Part shown: positions 15,199 through 21,587 of the stretch, in pieces
Layout of the letters: each line of letters begins with the position of its first letter
Numbering within the stretch: the first letter of the stretch is position 1
Assembly (NCBI GenBank): GCA_051306365.1
Contig: JBPPNC010000025.1
Location: forward strand, 1 to 28,110
Reading direction: 5' to 3'
Length of the DNA: 28,110 nt
Origin: Svornostia sp051306365
Lineage (GTDB): Bacteria; Actinomycetota; Thermoleophilia; Solirubrobacterales; Solirubrobacteraceae
Translations under genes and position numbers: made by a program
The notes under the pieces: model-generated
Database searches by the model: none
Told to the model about the DNA's origin: nothing
What the model saw: the letters and a program-made list of their open reading frames with translations, nothing else

Positions 15199-15594
15199 AT
15201 GACCCTTCGCCGCATCGTCCTGCTCCTCAGCGCCGCAGCTGTCCTGGCCCTGGCGCTCGTACCATCCGGCCATGCCCAGAGCGGCAGCGGCCCGCTGCTG
15301 TCGCCGCCCCCGGAGGAGGTCGACACCTCTCCACCGCCGGACGAGGACGGCGACGACGACGGGCTCGGCGCGGCGGGGCAGCTGCTCATCCTCGGCGGCG
15401 CGATCGCGCTCATCGGCGGCATCGGCTACGTGATCATGCGTGACGCCCGCCGCAACGCGCCGGCAGACAGACGGCCGCAGCTCTCCGACGAGGAGGGCGG
15501 CGGGCCGGCCAAGACCAGGCAGCGCGCCCGGGACCGGGACAGGCGGCGCGCCAAGGCCAAGCAGGCGCGCAGGCAGCGCAAGCGCAACCGCTGA
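15199..15594 (+). CDS. Small exported membrane protein with acidic linker and basic tail
   Basis: A 131-residue protein of no recognised family. It has a signal peptide (MTLRRIVLLLSAAAVLALAL, with possible cleavage after GHA near residue 26), an outside linker rich in Pro, Asp and Glu (PPPEEVDTSPPPDEDGDDD, 37-54), one membrane helix at about 60-80, and a cytoplasmic tail that is very rich in Arg and Lys (103-131). The strong charge split, acidic outside and basic inside, suggests a type I membrane protein whose tail could bind nucleic acid or phospholipid head groups; this is inference. The frame is open upstream, but ATG 15199 gives the signal peptide. Confidence 0.65.
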   Translation: MTLRRIVLLLSAAAVLALALVPSGHAQSGSGPLLSPPPEEVDTSPPPDEDGDDDGLGAAGQLLILGGAIALIGGIGYVIMRDARRNAPADRRPQLSDEEGGGPAKTRQRARDRDRRRAKAKQARRQRKRNR

Positions 15595-15601
15595 GGCGCC
15601 C

Positions 15602-16477
15602 TCAGCCGAGGAACGTGCCGATGCGCTCGACCACGAGGTCGGGGCGCTCGTCGACGATGAAGTGCCCGACATCGGGAACGAGCTCGATGGTCAGGTCGTC
15701 GCAGAACGGCTCGGCCCCGTTGAGCAGTCCGGGATCGATGGCGTCGTCGGCCTCACCGAACAGGAGGTACGTGGGGACCGTCAGCCGGGTGCTGCGGTAC
15801 CGGCCCGCCATCGCGGGCAGCAGCTCGCGCAGGAGGAACTCGCGGTAGACGAGCTGCGACGCGCGGGCCCGGGCGGGCTCGCGCAACGCGTCGGTGAACG
15901 ATGCCCGCGTCGCCGCGTCCATCGCGTCCGGATCGCGCAGGGCCGCGCGCCACACGATCTCCGTGCCGCCGTGACGCATGAGCGGAGCGCCGAGCGGTCC
16001 GGCCAGCAGGACCTGATACCAGAGGCGCAACGCCGCCAGTGCGGCGCCGGGGTCGGCCCGCGGAGGCATGAACGGCGGCGCGATGTTCAGCGCGAGGTAC
16101 TTCTCGAAGCGCTCGGGGGCGCGGAGCGCCAGCAGGAAGCCGATCCAGCCGCCCCAGTCGTGCCCGACGAGCTGCGCACGCTGGACGCCGAGCGCGTCGA
16201 GCAGGCCGAGCACGTCGGAGGCCATGCGCTCCTTGCGATAGCCGCCGGGGGGCGCGTCGCTCCAGCCGAAGCCTCGGAGGTCCGGCGCAAGCACCCGGTA
16301 GCGGTCGGCGACCGCCGGGATGACGTTGCGCCAGAGGTACCAATGCTGAGGCCAGCCGTGGAGCAGGACCAGGGGCGGCCCGTCCTGCGGGCCGGCGAGC
16401 GCGACATGCATGCGCAGCGTGCCGACGGTGATGTACCGGTGGTCGACGCCGTCGACAGGGGGCATCGCGCGAGCCAT
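15602..16477 (-). CDS. Alpha/beta hydrolase, epoxide-hydrolase-like
   Basis: A 291-residue alpha/beta hydrolase resembling soluble epoxide hydrolases. The oxyanion motif is HGWPQHWYLWR (40-50), the nucleophile is Asp107 in VGHDWGGWIG (an Asp rather than Ser, as in epoxide hydrolases and haloalkane dehalogenases), the acid is Asp245 or Asp248 in LFGEADDAIDP, and the base is His272 in DVGHFIVDE. Tyr154 (LWYQVLL) and Tyr211 (LVYREFL) in the cap could be the two ring-opening tyrosines. The substrate is unknown. ATG 16477 is preferred over the upstream in-frame GTG 16486 because TAGGGT lies exactly 7 bases before it. Confidence 0.87.
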   Translation of the reverse strand: MARAMPPVDGVDHRYITVGTLRMHVALAGPQDGPPLVLLHGWPQHWYLWRNVIPAVADRYRVLAPDLRGFGWSDAPPGGYRKERMASDVLGLLDALGVQRAQLVGHDWGGWIGFLLALRAPERFEKYLALNIAPPFMPPRADPGAALAALRLWYQVLLAGPLGAPLMRHGGTEIVWRAALRDPDAMDAATRASFTDALREPARARASQLVYREFLLRELLPAMAGRYRSTRLTVPTYLLFGEADDAIDPGLLNGAEPFCDDLTIELVPDVGHFIVDERPDLVVERIGTFLG

Positions 16478-16484
16478 ACCGCGC

Positions 16485-16504
16485 ACCCTACTGAGCGGTA
16501 GCGT
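16485..16504. promoter_or_regulatory. Compact divergent leaderless promoter pair
   Basis: Minus-strand TAGGGT (16490-16485) is 7 bases before ATG 16477, and plus-strand TAGCGT (16499-16504) is 8 bases before ATG 16513. The boxes are separated by 8 bases and the start codons by 35, so nearly the whole intergenic DNA is promoter. Confidence 0.5.
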
Positions 16505-16512
16505 CCTGCGCC

Positions 16513-17130
16513 ATGTCCGCCGCGCGCCCCACGCTGACCGCCCTGGACCTCGCCGCCGACCCGGATCGGTGGCGCGCAGCCGGGGTCCCGCTCGATGCCG
16601 CGGGCCGCGCCGCCGTCGGCGGCGTGCTGCTCGACGTCACTGCACCGCGCGACGGGGAGGAGGAGGGCCTCCGTGCCTGGGGCTGGGACGGTCTCGCGGG
16701 GGACGCGGACCTCGATGGCCTCACCGCGACCGCGGCGTCGCCGGCGGATCCCGACGCGCCTGCGAGCAGGACGTTCTCGGCGATCGACCACGTCGTCGTC
16801 TTCACCGGCGACCTCGACCGCACCGTCGCGTCGTTCGACGCGGCCGGCCTGGACCGTCGCCGGATCCGCGACGCCGGCGCCATGCGGCAGGCCTTCTACG
16901 TCGCGGGCCCCGCGCTCGTCGAGGTGGCCGCGCCGGTCGAGCCGACGGGTGAGCCCGCCCGGCTGTGGGGCGTCACCTTCGTCAGCGACGATCTCGATGC
17001 GACGGAAGCGACCCTCGGCGAACTCCTCGGCGACGTCCGCGACGCGGTGCAGCCGGGCCGGCGCATCGCGACGATCCGACGGGAGGCCGGTCTCGGCCTC
17101 CCCGTCGCGGTCATGACGCGGCGGCGCTGA
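16513..17130 (+). CDS. VOC (glyoxalase/bleomycin-resistance fold) protein
   Basis: A 205-residue protein. The C-terminal 115 residues look like one vicinal-oxygen-chelate module: IDHVVVFTGDLDRTVASFD, then FYVAGPALVEVAAP, ARLWGVTFVSDDLDATEA and a last strand with PVAVMTRRR. His93 in IDHVVV and the Glu of LVEVAAP are possible metal ligands. The first 85 residues (RPTLTALDLAADPDRWRAAG and onwards) also resemble part of a VOC protein, so it may be a degenerate double module. No substrate can be given. TAGCGT before ATG 16513 suggests a leaderless transcript shared as a divergent pair with the epoxide-hydrolase-like gene. Confidence 0.75.
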   Translation: MSAARPTLTALDLAADPDRWRAAGVPLDAAGRAAVGGVLLDVTAPRDGEEEGLRAWGWDGLAGDADLDGLTATAASPADPDAPASRTFSAIDHVVVFTGDLDRTVASFDAAGLDRRRIRDAGAMRQAFYVAGPALVEVAAPVEPTGEPARLWGVTFVSDDLDATEATLGELLGDVRDAVQPGRRIATIRREAGLGLPVAVMTRRR

Positions 17131-17252
17131 CCGCCCCCATGAGGCCAGCGCCGCGCGCGCGTCACGTCGTGCCGCACTCCACATCGTCCCGGGGCTCCAC
17201 TTCCGGGACGAGGCGGGGCGACGACGTCCCCCCAACTGGCGTCGGGCTCCGC

Positions 17253-17627
17253 CTAGAAGTCTTCGGGAAGGATGGCGTCGGCCTGCAGCGCGGCGACGAA
17301 GCGATCGGCTTCGTCGCGGGCGTTGGCGGCGGCCAGCGCGTCGAGCGCGCCCACGAGCGAGCGTGTCCCCTCGTCAAGTCCGATGTCGAAGCGCTCGAGG
17401 GCTTCGTCGTCGTAGACGCCGGCGCCTTCCCAATCACAGTTGGGGCAGCGCAGGCCCACGGCGAAGTGCCATTCATCGACCTCGAGGGCTTCGGTCGGGA
17501 AGACGAAGGGCATCTGGCACTCCGGGCAGACGTGCGGCGATGCCTCGCGATCCTGCTTGACGACCCCGTGGCTGTGCTCGCCGAGGGCCCGGTGAATGTG
17601 ATGGCTGGTGGTGTCGACCTGCGGCAT
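17253..17627 (-). CDS. Small zinc-ribbon protein of unknown function
   Basis: A 124-residue protein with two CxxC pairs, HVCPECQMPF (Cys34, Cys37) and RCPNCDWEG (Cys61, Cys64), spaced as in a zinc ribbon. The N-terminus is His-rich (TTSHHIHRALGEHSHG). The C-terminal half is acidic and helical and ends AILPEDF. It could be a metal- or nucleic-acid-binding adaptor, but no partner is visible. ATG 17627 is used. An in-frame TTG at 17636 with GAGG six bases upstream would add three residues and is a real alternative. The gene converges on the VOC gene across 122 bases (17131-17252) in which I see no feature. Confidence 0.7.
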   Translation of the reverse strand: MPQVDTTSHHIHRALGEHSHGVVKQDREASPHVCPECQMPFVFPTEALEVDEWHFAVGLRCPNCDWEGAGVYDDEALERFDIGLDEGTRSLVGALDALAAANARDEADRFVAALQADAILPEDF

Positions 17628-17642
17628 GCATGGCAAGGTGAT

Positions 17643-17669
17643 CCTCACGCGTGTGAGAACGGTGTGAGG
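17643..17669. repeat. Direct and inverted repeats upstream of the zinc-ribbon gene
   Basis: GTGTGAG occurs at 17651-17657 and 17662-17668, 11 bases apart, about one helical turn. CCTCAC (17643-17648) is inverted against GTGAGG (17664-17669), and CACGCGTG (17646-17653) is a perfect palindrome. A TTGACC-like -35 sequence (minus strand, 17678-17673) lies just upstream. The arrangement looks like an operator for the zinc-ribbon gene. The rest of 17670-17860 shows nothing I can assign. Confidence 0.4.
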
Positions 17670-17862
17670 TGGGGTCAAGGTGCGGTGTGGAGCATTTCGT
17701 CGTCTCCGCGTCAGCCCGCGCTCGGTGCCCGGCTGAGCCTCTGACCGGGCGGCTCCATGCGCCAGATGCGCGACGGCTTCGCGGGTGGCAGCTCCAGCCG
17801 GGCGCGACGGTGCAGGTCCGGCATCGACCCGATGAACCCGCACGCGCCGGCCGGGGCGGCTA

Positions 17863-17880
17863 CCCTACGTCGCGGTAGGG
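17863..17880 (+). promoter_or_regulatory. Palindrome abutting the start codon of the copper-protein gene
   Basis: CCCTAC (17863-17868) and GTAGGG (17875-17880) are perfect inverted repeats around GTCGCG, ending directly before ATG 17881. TACCCT (17861-17866) within it could be a -10 box. As DNA it could be an operator; as RNA it would be a 6-bp hairpin at the initiation site. The TACCC...GGG pattern is reminiscent of copper-responsive CsoR operators, which is only a suggestion. Confidence 0.4.
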
Positions 17881-19326
17881 ATGCTGCGGAGGAGACTGCT
17901 CACCCCATTCGCGCTGCTGGTGGCGCTCATGGCGCTGCCTGCGAGCGTGGCGCACGCCGGCGAGCAGAAGCTGAAGTTCCGCTTCGGGCCGATCATCGTC
18001 ACGCCCGGGCAGAACGACATCATCTTCGAGCCCAACAAGCACAAGCCGAAGGTCCCCGGGTGGATCACGTCGTTCAAGCCGAACCTCGTCTACGAGGACG
18101 GCACCCCGACGCGCACCGACGTCATCCACCTGCACCACGGGGTGTGGCTGAAGAACTTCCAGCCGCAGTTCGCTGCGGGGGAGGAGAAGTCCGTCGTCGA
18201 CATGCCGCCCGGGTACGGCTGGCGCAGCGACCCGTCGGACACATTGGTGCTCAACCACATGGTCCACAACCTCACCCCGAACGCGGCTGAGGTCTATCTC
18301 ACGTGGGAGGTCGACTTCATCCCGGAGGGCGATCCCGCCGCCGCGGGCATCCGAACCGTGGAGACGAAATGGCTCGACGTCGTCGGGATCCGCGCGTGGC
18401 CTGTGTTCGACGCCGTGCGCGGGCAGGGGGGCCGCGACAAGCAGTTCACGTTCCCCGACGAGGTCCCGGGGTACAAGCCCGAGAACTTCCCCTTCAACCG
18501 CTGGACCGTGGGCCGCGACGGCGTGCTGGTCGGCAGCGTCGGGCACCTGCATCCCGGCGGGCTCCACACCGAGCTGAAGGTCACCCGCGACGGGCGTACG
18601 GTCACGCTCTTCCGCTCGGAGGCGAAGTACTTCGAACCCGCCGGGGCCGTCTCCTGGGACGTCGCGCTCACCGCCACCCCGCAGAACTGGCGCATCGCGG
18701 TCCGCAAGGGCGACGTCGTGACCGTGCACGCCACATACGACACGTCGCGCGCCTCGTGGTATGAGTCGATGGGCATCATGCCGCTCGCCTGGGAACCCGG
18801 TGGGACGGGCGGCACCGACCCGTTCGCCGGCACGTTCCCCACCCGCGGCAAGGTCACGCACGGCCCGCTGAAGGAGAACCGCAACCACGGCGGCGGCCCG
18901 TTCGGCCTCCCCGACGCGCGGCGTCTGCGCGACGGAGCCTCGCTGGCCCGCGGCAGCGTGAAGATCAACCAGTACCTCTACGGACAGGGTGACCTGCACA
19001 ACGTCGGGCGCGTCCTGCGGCCCCCGACCGTCCCCGCCGGCAAGGGGCTGACGTTCGTCAACCGCGACGCGAAACGCAACGTCATGCACACGATCACCGC
19101 ATGCAAGGCGCCGTGTAACCGCGAGACGGGCATCGCCTATCCGCTCGCCGACGCGAACACGCCGTTTGACTCCGGCAACCTCGGCTTCGGTCCCGTGGGG
19201 CGCACGGCCGCGGAGAACACGGACCGCTGGAGCACGCCGACGACACTGAAGTCGGGCACGTACACCTACTTCTGCCGCGTTCATCCCTTCATGCGCGGTG
19301 CGTTCCGCGTCAAGCCGAAGCAGTAA
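17881..19326 (+). CDS. Exported copper protein: monooxygenase-like His/Met region with C-terminal cupredoxin domain
   Basis: A 481-residue exported protein. A signal peptide covers about 1-26 (LLVALMALPASVAHA). The main body holds VIHLHHGVWLKN (His83, His85, His86), LNHMVHN (His126, His129), GHLHPGGLHTEL (His222, His224, His229) and ESMGIM (Met297, Met300). The order His-His, His, His-x-His, Met resembles the two copper sites of type II copper monooxygenases (PHM/DBM). Residues about 380-478 form a plastocyanin-like cupredoxin: VMHTIT (His403) and FCRVHPFM (Cys465, His468, Met471), a complete type 1 copper site. I infer an extracytoplasmic oxidase or monooxygenase with its own electron-transfer domain, or a copper-binding protein. 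No substrate is evident. The 3' end overlaps the next gene tail-to-tail by 17 bases. Confidence 0.8.
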   Translation: MLRRRLLTPFALLVALMALPASVAHAGEQKLKFRFGPIIVTPGQNDIIFEPNKHKPKVPGWITSFKPNLVYEDGTPTRTDVIHLHHGVWLKNFQPQFAAGEEKSVVDMPPGYGWRSDPSDTLVLNHMVHNLTPNAAEVYLTWEVDFIPEGDPAAAGIRTVETKWLDVVGIRAWPVFDAVRGQGGRDKQFTFPDEVPGYKPENFPFNRWTVGRDGVLVGSVGHLHPGGLHTELKVTRDGRTVTLFRSEAKYFEPAGAVSWDVALTATPQNWRIAVRKGDVVTVHATYDTSRASWYESMGIMPLAWEPGGTGGTDPFAGTFPTRGKVTHGPLKENRNHGGGPFGLPDARRLRDGASLARGSVKINQYLYGQGDLHNVGRVLRPPTVPAGKGLTFVNRDAKRNVMHTITACKAPCNRETGIAYPLADANTPFDSGNLGFGPVGRTAAENTDRWSTPTTLKSGTYTYFCRVHPFMRGAFRVKPKQ

Positions 19327-19576
19327 GGGCGCTGCGAAGCGTCGCCTCGTCGACGCCGAGCACCTCGACCACCTTGTCGCGCGCCCCGGCGCCGACCACG
19401 ACGGAGACCGACGACTTCGGTACGCCCGCGCGCTTGGCCACGAACGCGCACAGCGCGGCGTTCGCCCGGCCGTCGACCGGCGGCGCGGTCACACGGATGA
19501 CGATCGCGTCACCGCGCATGCCGACCACCTCGTCGCGGCGCGCCCGCGGCTGCAGCCGCACCGCGATCCGCGCCAT
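19310..19576 (-). CDS. DUF167 (YggU-like) protein
   Basis: An 88-residue DUF167 family protein: IAVRLQPRARRDEVVG, then IVIRVTAPPVDGRANAALC and a C-terminal SSVSVVVGAGARDKVVEV, all typical of this small alpha/beta family. Its function is not established. ATG 19576 shares a base with the uppP stop (TGATG), so it is translationally coupled to uppP. The end runs 17 bases into the end of the copper-protein gene on the other strand. Confidence 0.9.
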   Translation of the reverse strand: MARIAVRLQPRARRDEVVGMRGDAIVIRVTAPPVDGRANAALCAFVAKRAGVPKSSVSVVVGAGARDKVVEVLGVDEATLRSALTASA

Positions 19577-20430
19577 CAGGTCGCGGCGAGCACCCCGGTG
19601 CTCACGAGCGTGAGCACGAGGCTGCCGAGCGCGATCCTGTAGACGATGAAGATCGAGTAGTCGTGCTTGGCGATGTAGCGCAGCAACCACGCCACGACGA
19701 CGTACGCGACCACGAAGCTCGTGATCGTCGCGGTGATCGTGGCGGGCCAGCCGACGCCGCCCGAGATGTCGTCGTACTTCGTGACCGTCTGCAGGATCCC
19801 GGCGGCCGTGAGCGCGGGGATGGAGAGGAAGAACGACAGGCGCGTGACCGTCACGCGGTCGAGCCCGCGCAGGAGCCCGGCGCTCATGGTGGCGCCGGAG
19901 CGGGACACGCCGGGGATGAGGGCCAGACACTGCGTGAGGCCGATGATGAGGGTGTCGCGCCACGTCACGTCGGCCTCGCCACGCTCCTGCGTGGCCCGCG
20001 AATCGGCGAACCACATGACGAAGCTCCACAGGATGAGCGCGCAGCCGACGAACCACAGGCTCCGCAGCGTCGTCTCGATCGTGTCCTTGAACAGCAGGCC
20101 GATGATGCCGATCGGGATCGAGCCGATGATGACCGCCCAGCCGAACATGTAGTCGTCGGCCCTCTCGCCACGTCCGCTCATGCCCTTCAGCCACGCGGTT
20201 CCGATCCGCAGGAAGTCCTGGCGGAAGTACAGGAGCGTCGCGAAGACCGCGCCCACCTGGATGATCGCGGTGAAGGCGGTGATGTCCGGGTCGTCGACCG
20301 AGTAGCCGAGCGCGGATTCCAGGATCGTGAGATGGCCCGTGCTGGAAACGGGCAGGAACTCGGTGAGGCCCTCGACGAAGCCCAGCAGCAGGGCTTCGAG
20401 CAGGCTCATGGAGGCGGCGTCGGGCGTCAC
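19576..20430 (-). CDS. uppP: Undecaprenyl-diphosphatase UppP (BacA)
   Basis: A 284-residue membrane enzyme that dephosphorylates undecaprenyl diphosphate to regenerate the lipid carrier for peptidoglycan synthesis. The first signature is GFVEGLTEFLPVSSTGHL (18-35), with the Glu-rich active site, and the second is ALIPGVSRSGATM, with the catalytic Arg. Around eight hydrophobic helices give the normal family size. GTG 20430 gives the longest form; ATG 20409 (MSLLEALLLG) is a good alternative because homology begins there. A TAAGGT box lies 11 bases before the GTG. The DUF167 gene follows directly. Confidence 0.95.
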   Translation of the reverse strand: MTPDAASMSLLEALLLGFVEGLTEFLPVSSTGHLTILESALGYSVDDPDITAFTAIIQVGAVFATLLYFRQDFLRIGTAWLKGMSGRGERADDYMFGWAVIIGSIPIGIIGLLFKDTIETTLRSLWFVGCALILWSFVMWFADSRATQERGEADVTWRDTLIIGLTQCLALIPGVSRSGATMSAGLLRGLDRVTVTRLSFFLSIPALTAAGILQTVTKYDDISGGVGWPATITATITSFVVAYVVVAWLLRYIAKHDYSIFIVYRIALGSLVLTLVSTGVLAAT

Positions 20431-20441
20431 GGGCGCCGCGC

Positions 20442-20447
20442 ACCTTA
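20442..20447 (-). promoter_or_regulatory. Possible -10 box for uppP
   Basis: Minus-strand TAAGGT (20447-20442) would start transcription about four bases before GTG 20430. The same hexamer precedes the gene at 14784. Confidence 0.4.
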
Positions 20448-20478
20448 CCCGGGTGACCGACGGGGCCGTCAGCCGCCG

Positions 20479-20805
20479 CTACACGCGCTTGTCGAACAGC
20501 GTGCCCTGGAGCTCCAGCGTGTTGCGGAGCATCTGGGCGTTCGCGCCGTATGTGTGCCGGGCGATGATCATCTCGGTCATCTCGTCGGCGAGGGAGACGT
20601 CTGACGGCGCCCCGGGATCGGCGGGGGCGCCGGCGGCGCCACCGGGCTTCGTGATCCCCGTGACCTGCACGCCGGGGTCGCCCTCGGCGAGCTCGGTGCG
20701 GGACTCGCGGTACCCGCCCGTGTTCGCGTTCGCGACGTCGTTGGCCGCCACGTCGAACCGCGTTTGGGGCGCGAACAGACCGCTGAGGGAGGCGCCGATG
20801 TTCAC
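20479..20805 (-). CDS. Short flagellar rod-like protein (FlgC-type)
   Basis: A 108-residue protein with both ends of a flagellar rod/hook protein. The N-terminal MNIGASLSGLFAPQTRFDVA then ANDVANANTGGYR has the ANxxANxxTxGY signature of FlgB/FlgC/FlgG. The C-terminal DEMTEMIIARHTYGANAQML and TLELQGTLFDKRV matches the C-terminal helix of FlgC. The centre is only about 35 residues, Gly/Pro/Ala-rich, so it is shorter than usual FlgC (about 135-150). No other flagellar gene is in the window. GTG 20805 is the start; it lacks a clear ribosome-binding site. It lies 33 bases after the fatty acid hydroxylase gene on the same strand. Confidence 0.75.
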   Translation of the reverse strand: MNIGASLSGLFAPQTRFDVAANDVANANTGGYRESRTELAEGDPGVQVTGITKPGGAAGAPADPGAPSDVSLADEMTEMIIARHTYGANAQMLRNTLELQGTLFDKRV

Positions 20806-20838
20806 CCTTTGGGTGGTCGGCGGGCCAGGGGAGAAGGT

Positions 20839-21495
20839 TTAGTGCGCGACCTCGCGCCTGGCCGGACGTTCCTGGCGGCCGCCCTGCGGCGAGGTGCCGA
20901 ACACGCGGTCCCAGACCGGGCTGCTGACGCCGAACCCGCGGGTGTGGTCCTGGAAGTGGTGGCGCATGTGGTGCTCGCGCAGCCGCTTGCCGAAGCGGGA
21001 CGTGGCCACGCGGTGATGGAGGTAGTAGTGCGTCATGTCGTAGACGAGGTACCCGGCGAGGAAGCCGGAGCCGAACGCCATCGCTCGTTCGCTGCCGAGC
21101 ACGATGAGGAACGCGCCGTAGAACATGAGCGCCAGCGGCACGCTCACCGACGGCGGCATCACGAGCCGCATCGGGTCGTTCGGGTGGTCATGGTGCACGC
21201 CGTGGATGATCCAGTGCAGGCGCGCACCGAGCCCGTCCTCGGGCTCGAAGTGGAAGACCACGCGGTGCAGCCAGTACTCCAGCAGGGTCCAGAACACGTA
21301 GCCCGCGGCGACCCACGCGAGCGCGACGGGCCCGAGACGATCGAACCCCAGCGCGAACAGGACCGAGATCGCCGGGACGAAGAGGATCACCGGGATCGAC
21401 GGGTGCACGCGCGACAGCTTGTCGAGCACGTCGTTCTCGAACATGCGGGGGGAGGCCTTGAGGACCTCGCTACGGCGGTCGGAGCTGCGCGCCAT
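20839..21495 (-). CDS. Fatty acid hydroxylase superfamily protein (FA2H-like)
   Basis: A 218-residue membrane di-iron hydroxylase of the sterol desaturase/fatty acid hydroxylase superfamily. Its histidine clusters are EYWLHRVVFHF (73-83), LHWIIHGVHHDHPND (93-107), THYYLHHR (155-162) and EHHMRHHFQDH (174-184). The HGVHHDHPNDPMRLVMPP sequence is like eukaryotic fatty acid 2-hydroxylase, so 2-hydroxylation of an acyl chain is a fair guess, not proven. Membrane helices are at about 34-70 and 117-152. ATG 21495 is chosen because the upstream frame has no hydroxylase sequence and TACGAT lies 9 bases before it. Confidence 0.9.
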   Translation of the reverse strand: MARSSDRRSEVLKASPRMFENDVLDKLSRVHPSIPVILFVPAISVLFALGFDRLGPVALAWVAAGYVFWTLLEYWLHRVVFHFEPEDGLGARLHWIIHGVHHDHPNDPMRLVMPPSVSVPLALMFYGAFLIVLGSERAMAFGSGFLAGYLVYDMTHYYLHHRVATSRFGKRLREHHMRHHFQDHTRGFGVSSPVWDRVFGTSPQGGRQERPARREVAH

Positions 21496-21504
21496 GGTCA
21501 CATC

Positions 21505-21510
21505 ATCGTA
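21505..21510 (-). promoter_or_regulatory. Possible -10 box for the fatty acid hydroxylase gene
   Basis: Minus-strand TACGAT (21510-21505) lies 9 bases before ATG 21495, giving at most a two- or three-base leader. It would also carry the mini-FlgC gene. Confidence 0.4.
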
Positions 21511-21587
21511 GTACCCCGACCGGCAGGTGAGCACCGGCTGCCGTGCGACGCTACAGCTGCGGCCGGGCCACGCCGATGATCGCAACC

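Noticed and set aside
17634..17646. GGATCACCTT on the minus strand resembling the 3' end of 16S rRNA
   Set aside because: Only about ten bases match and there is no rRNA sequence around it; it is a chance likeness near the zinc-ribbon gene start.
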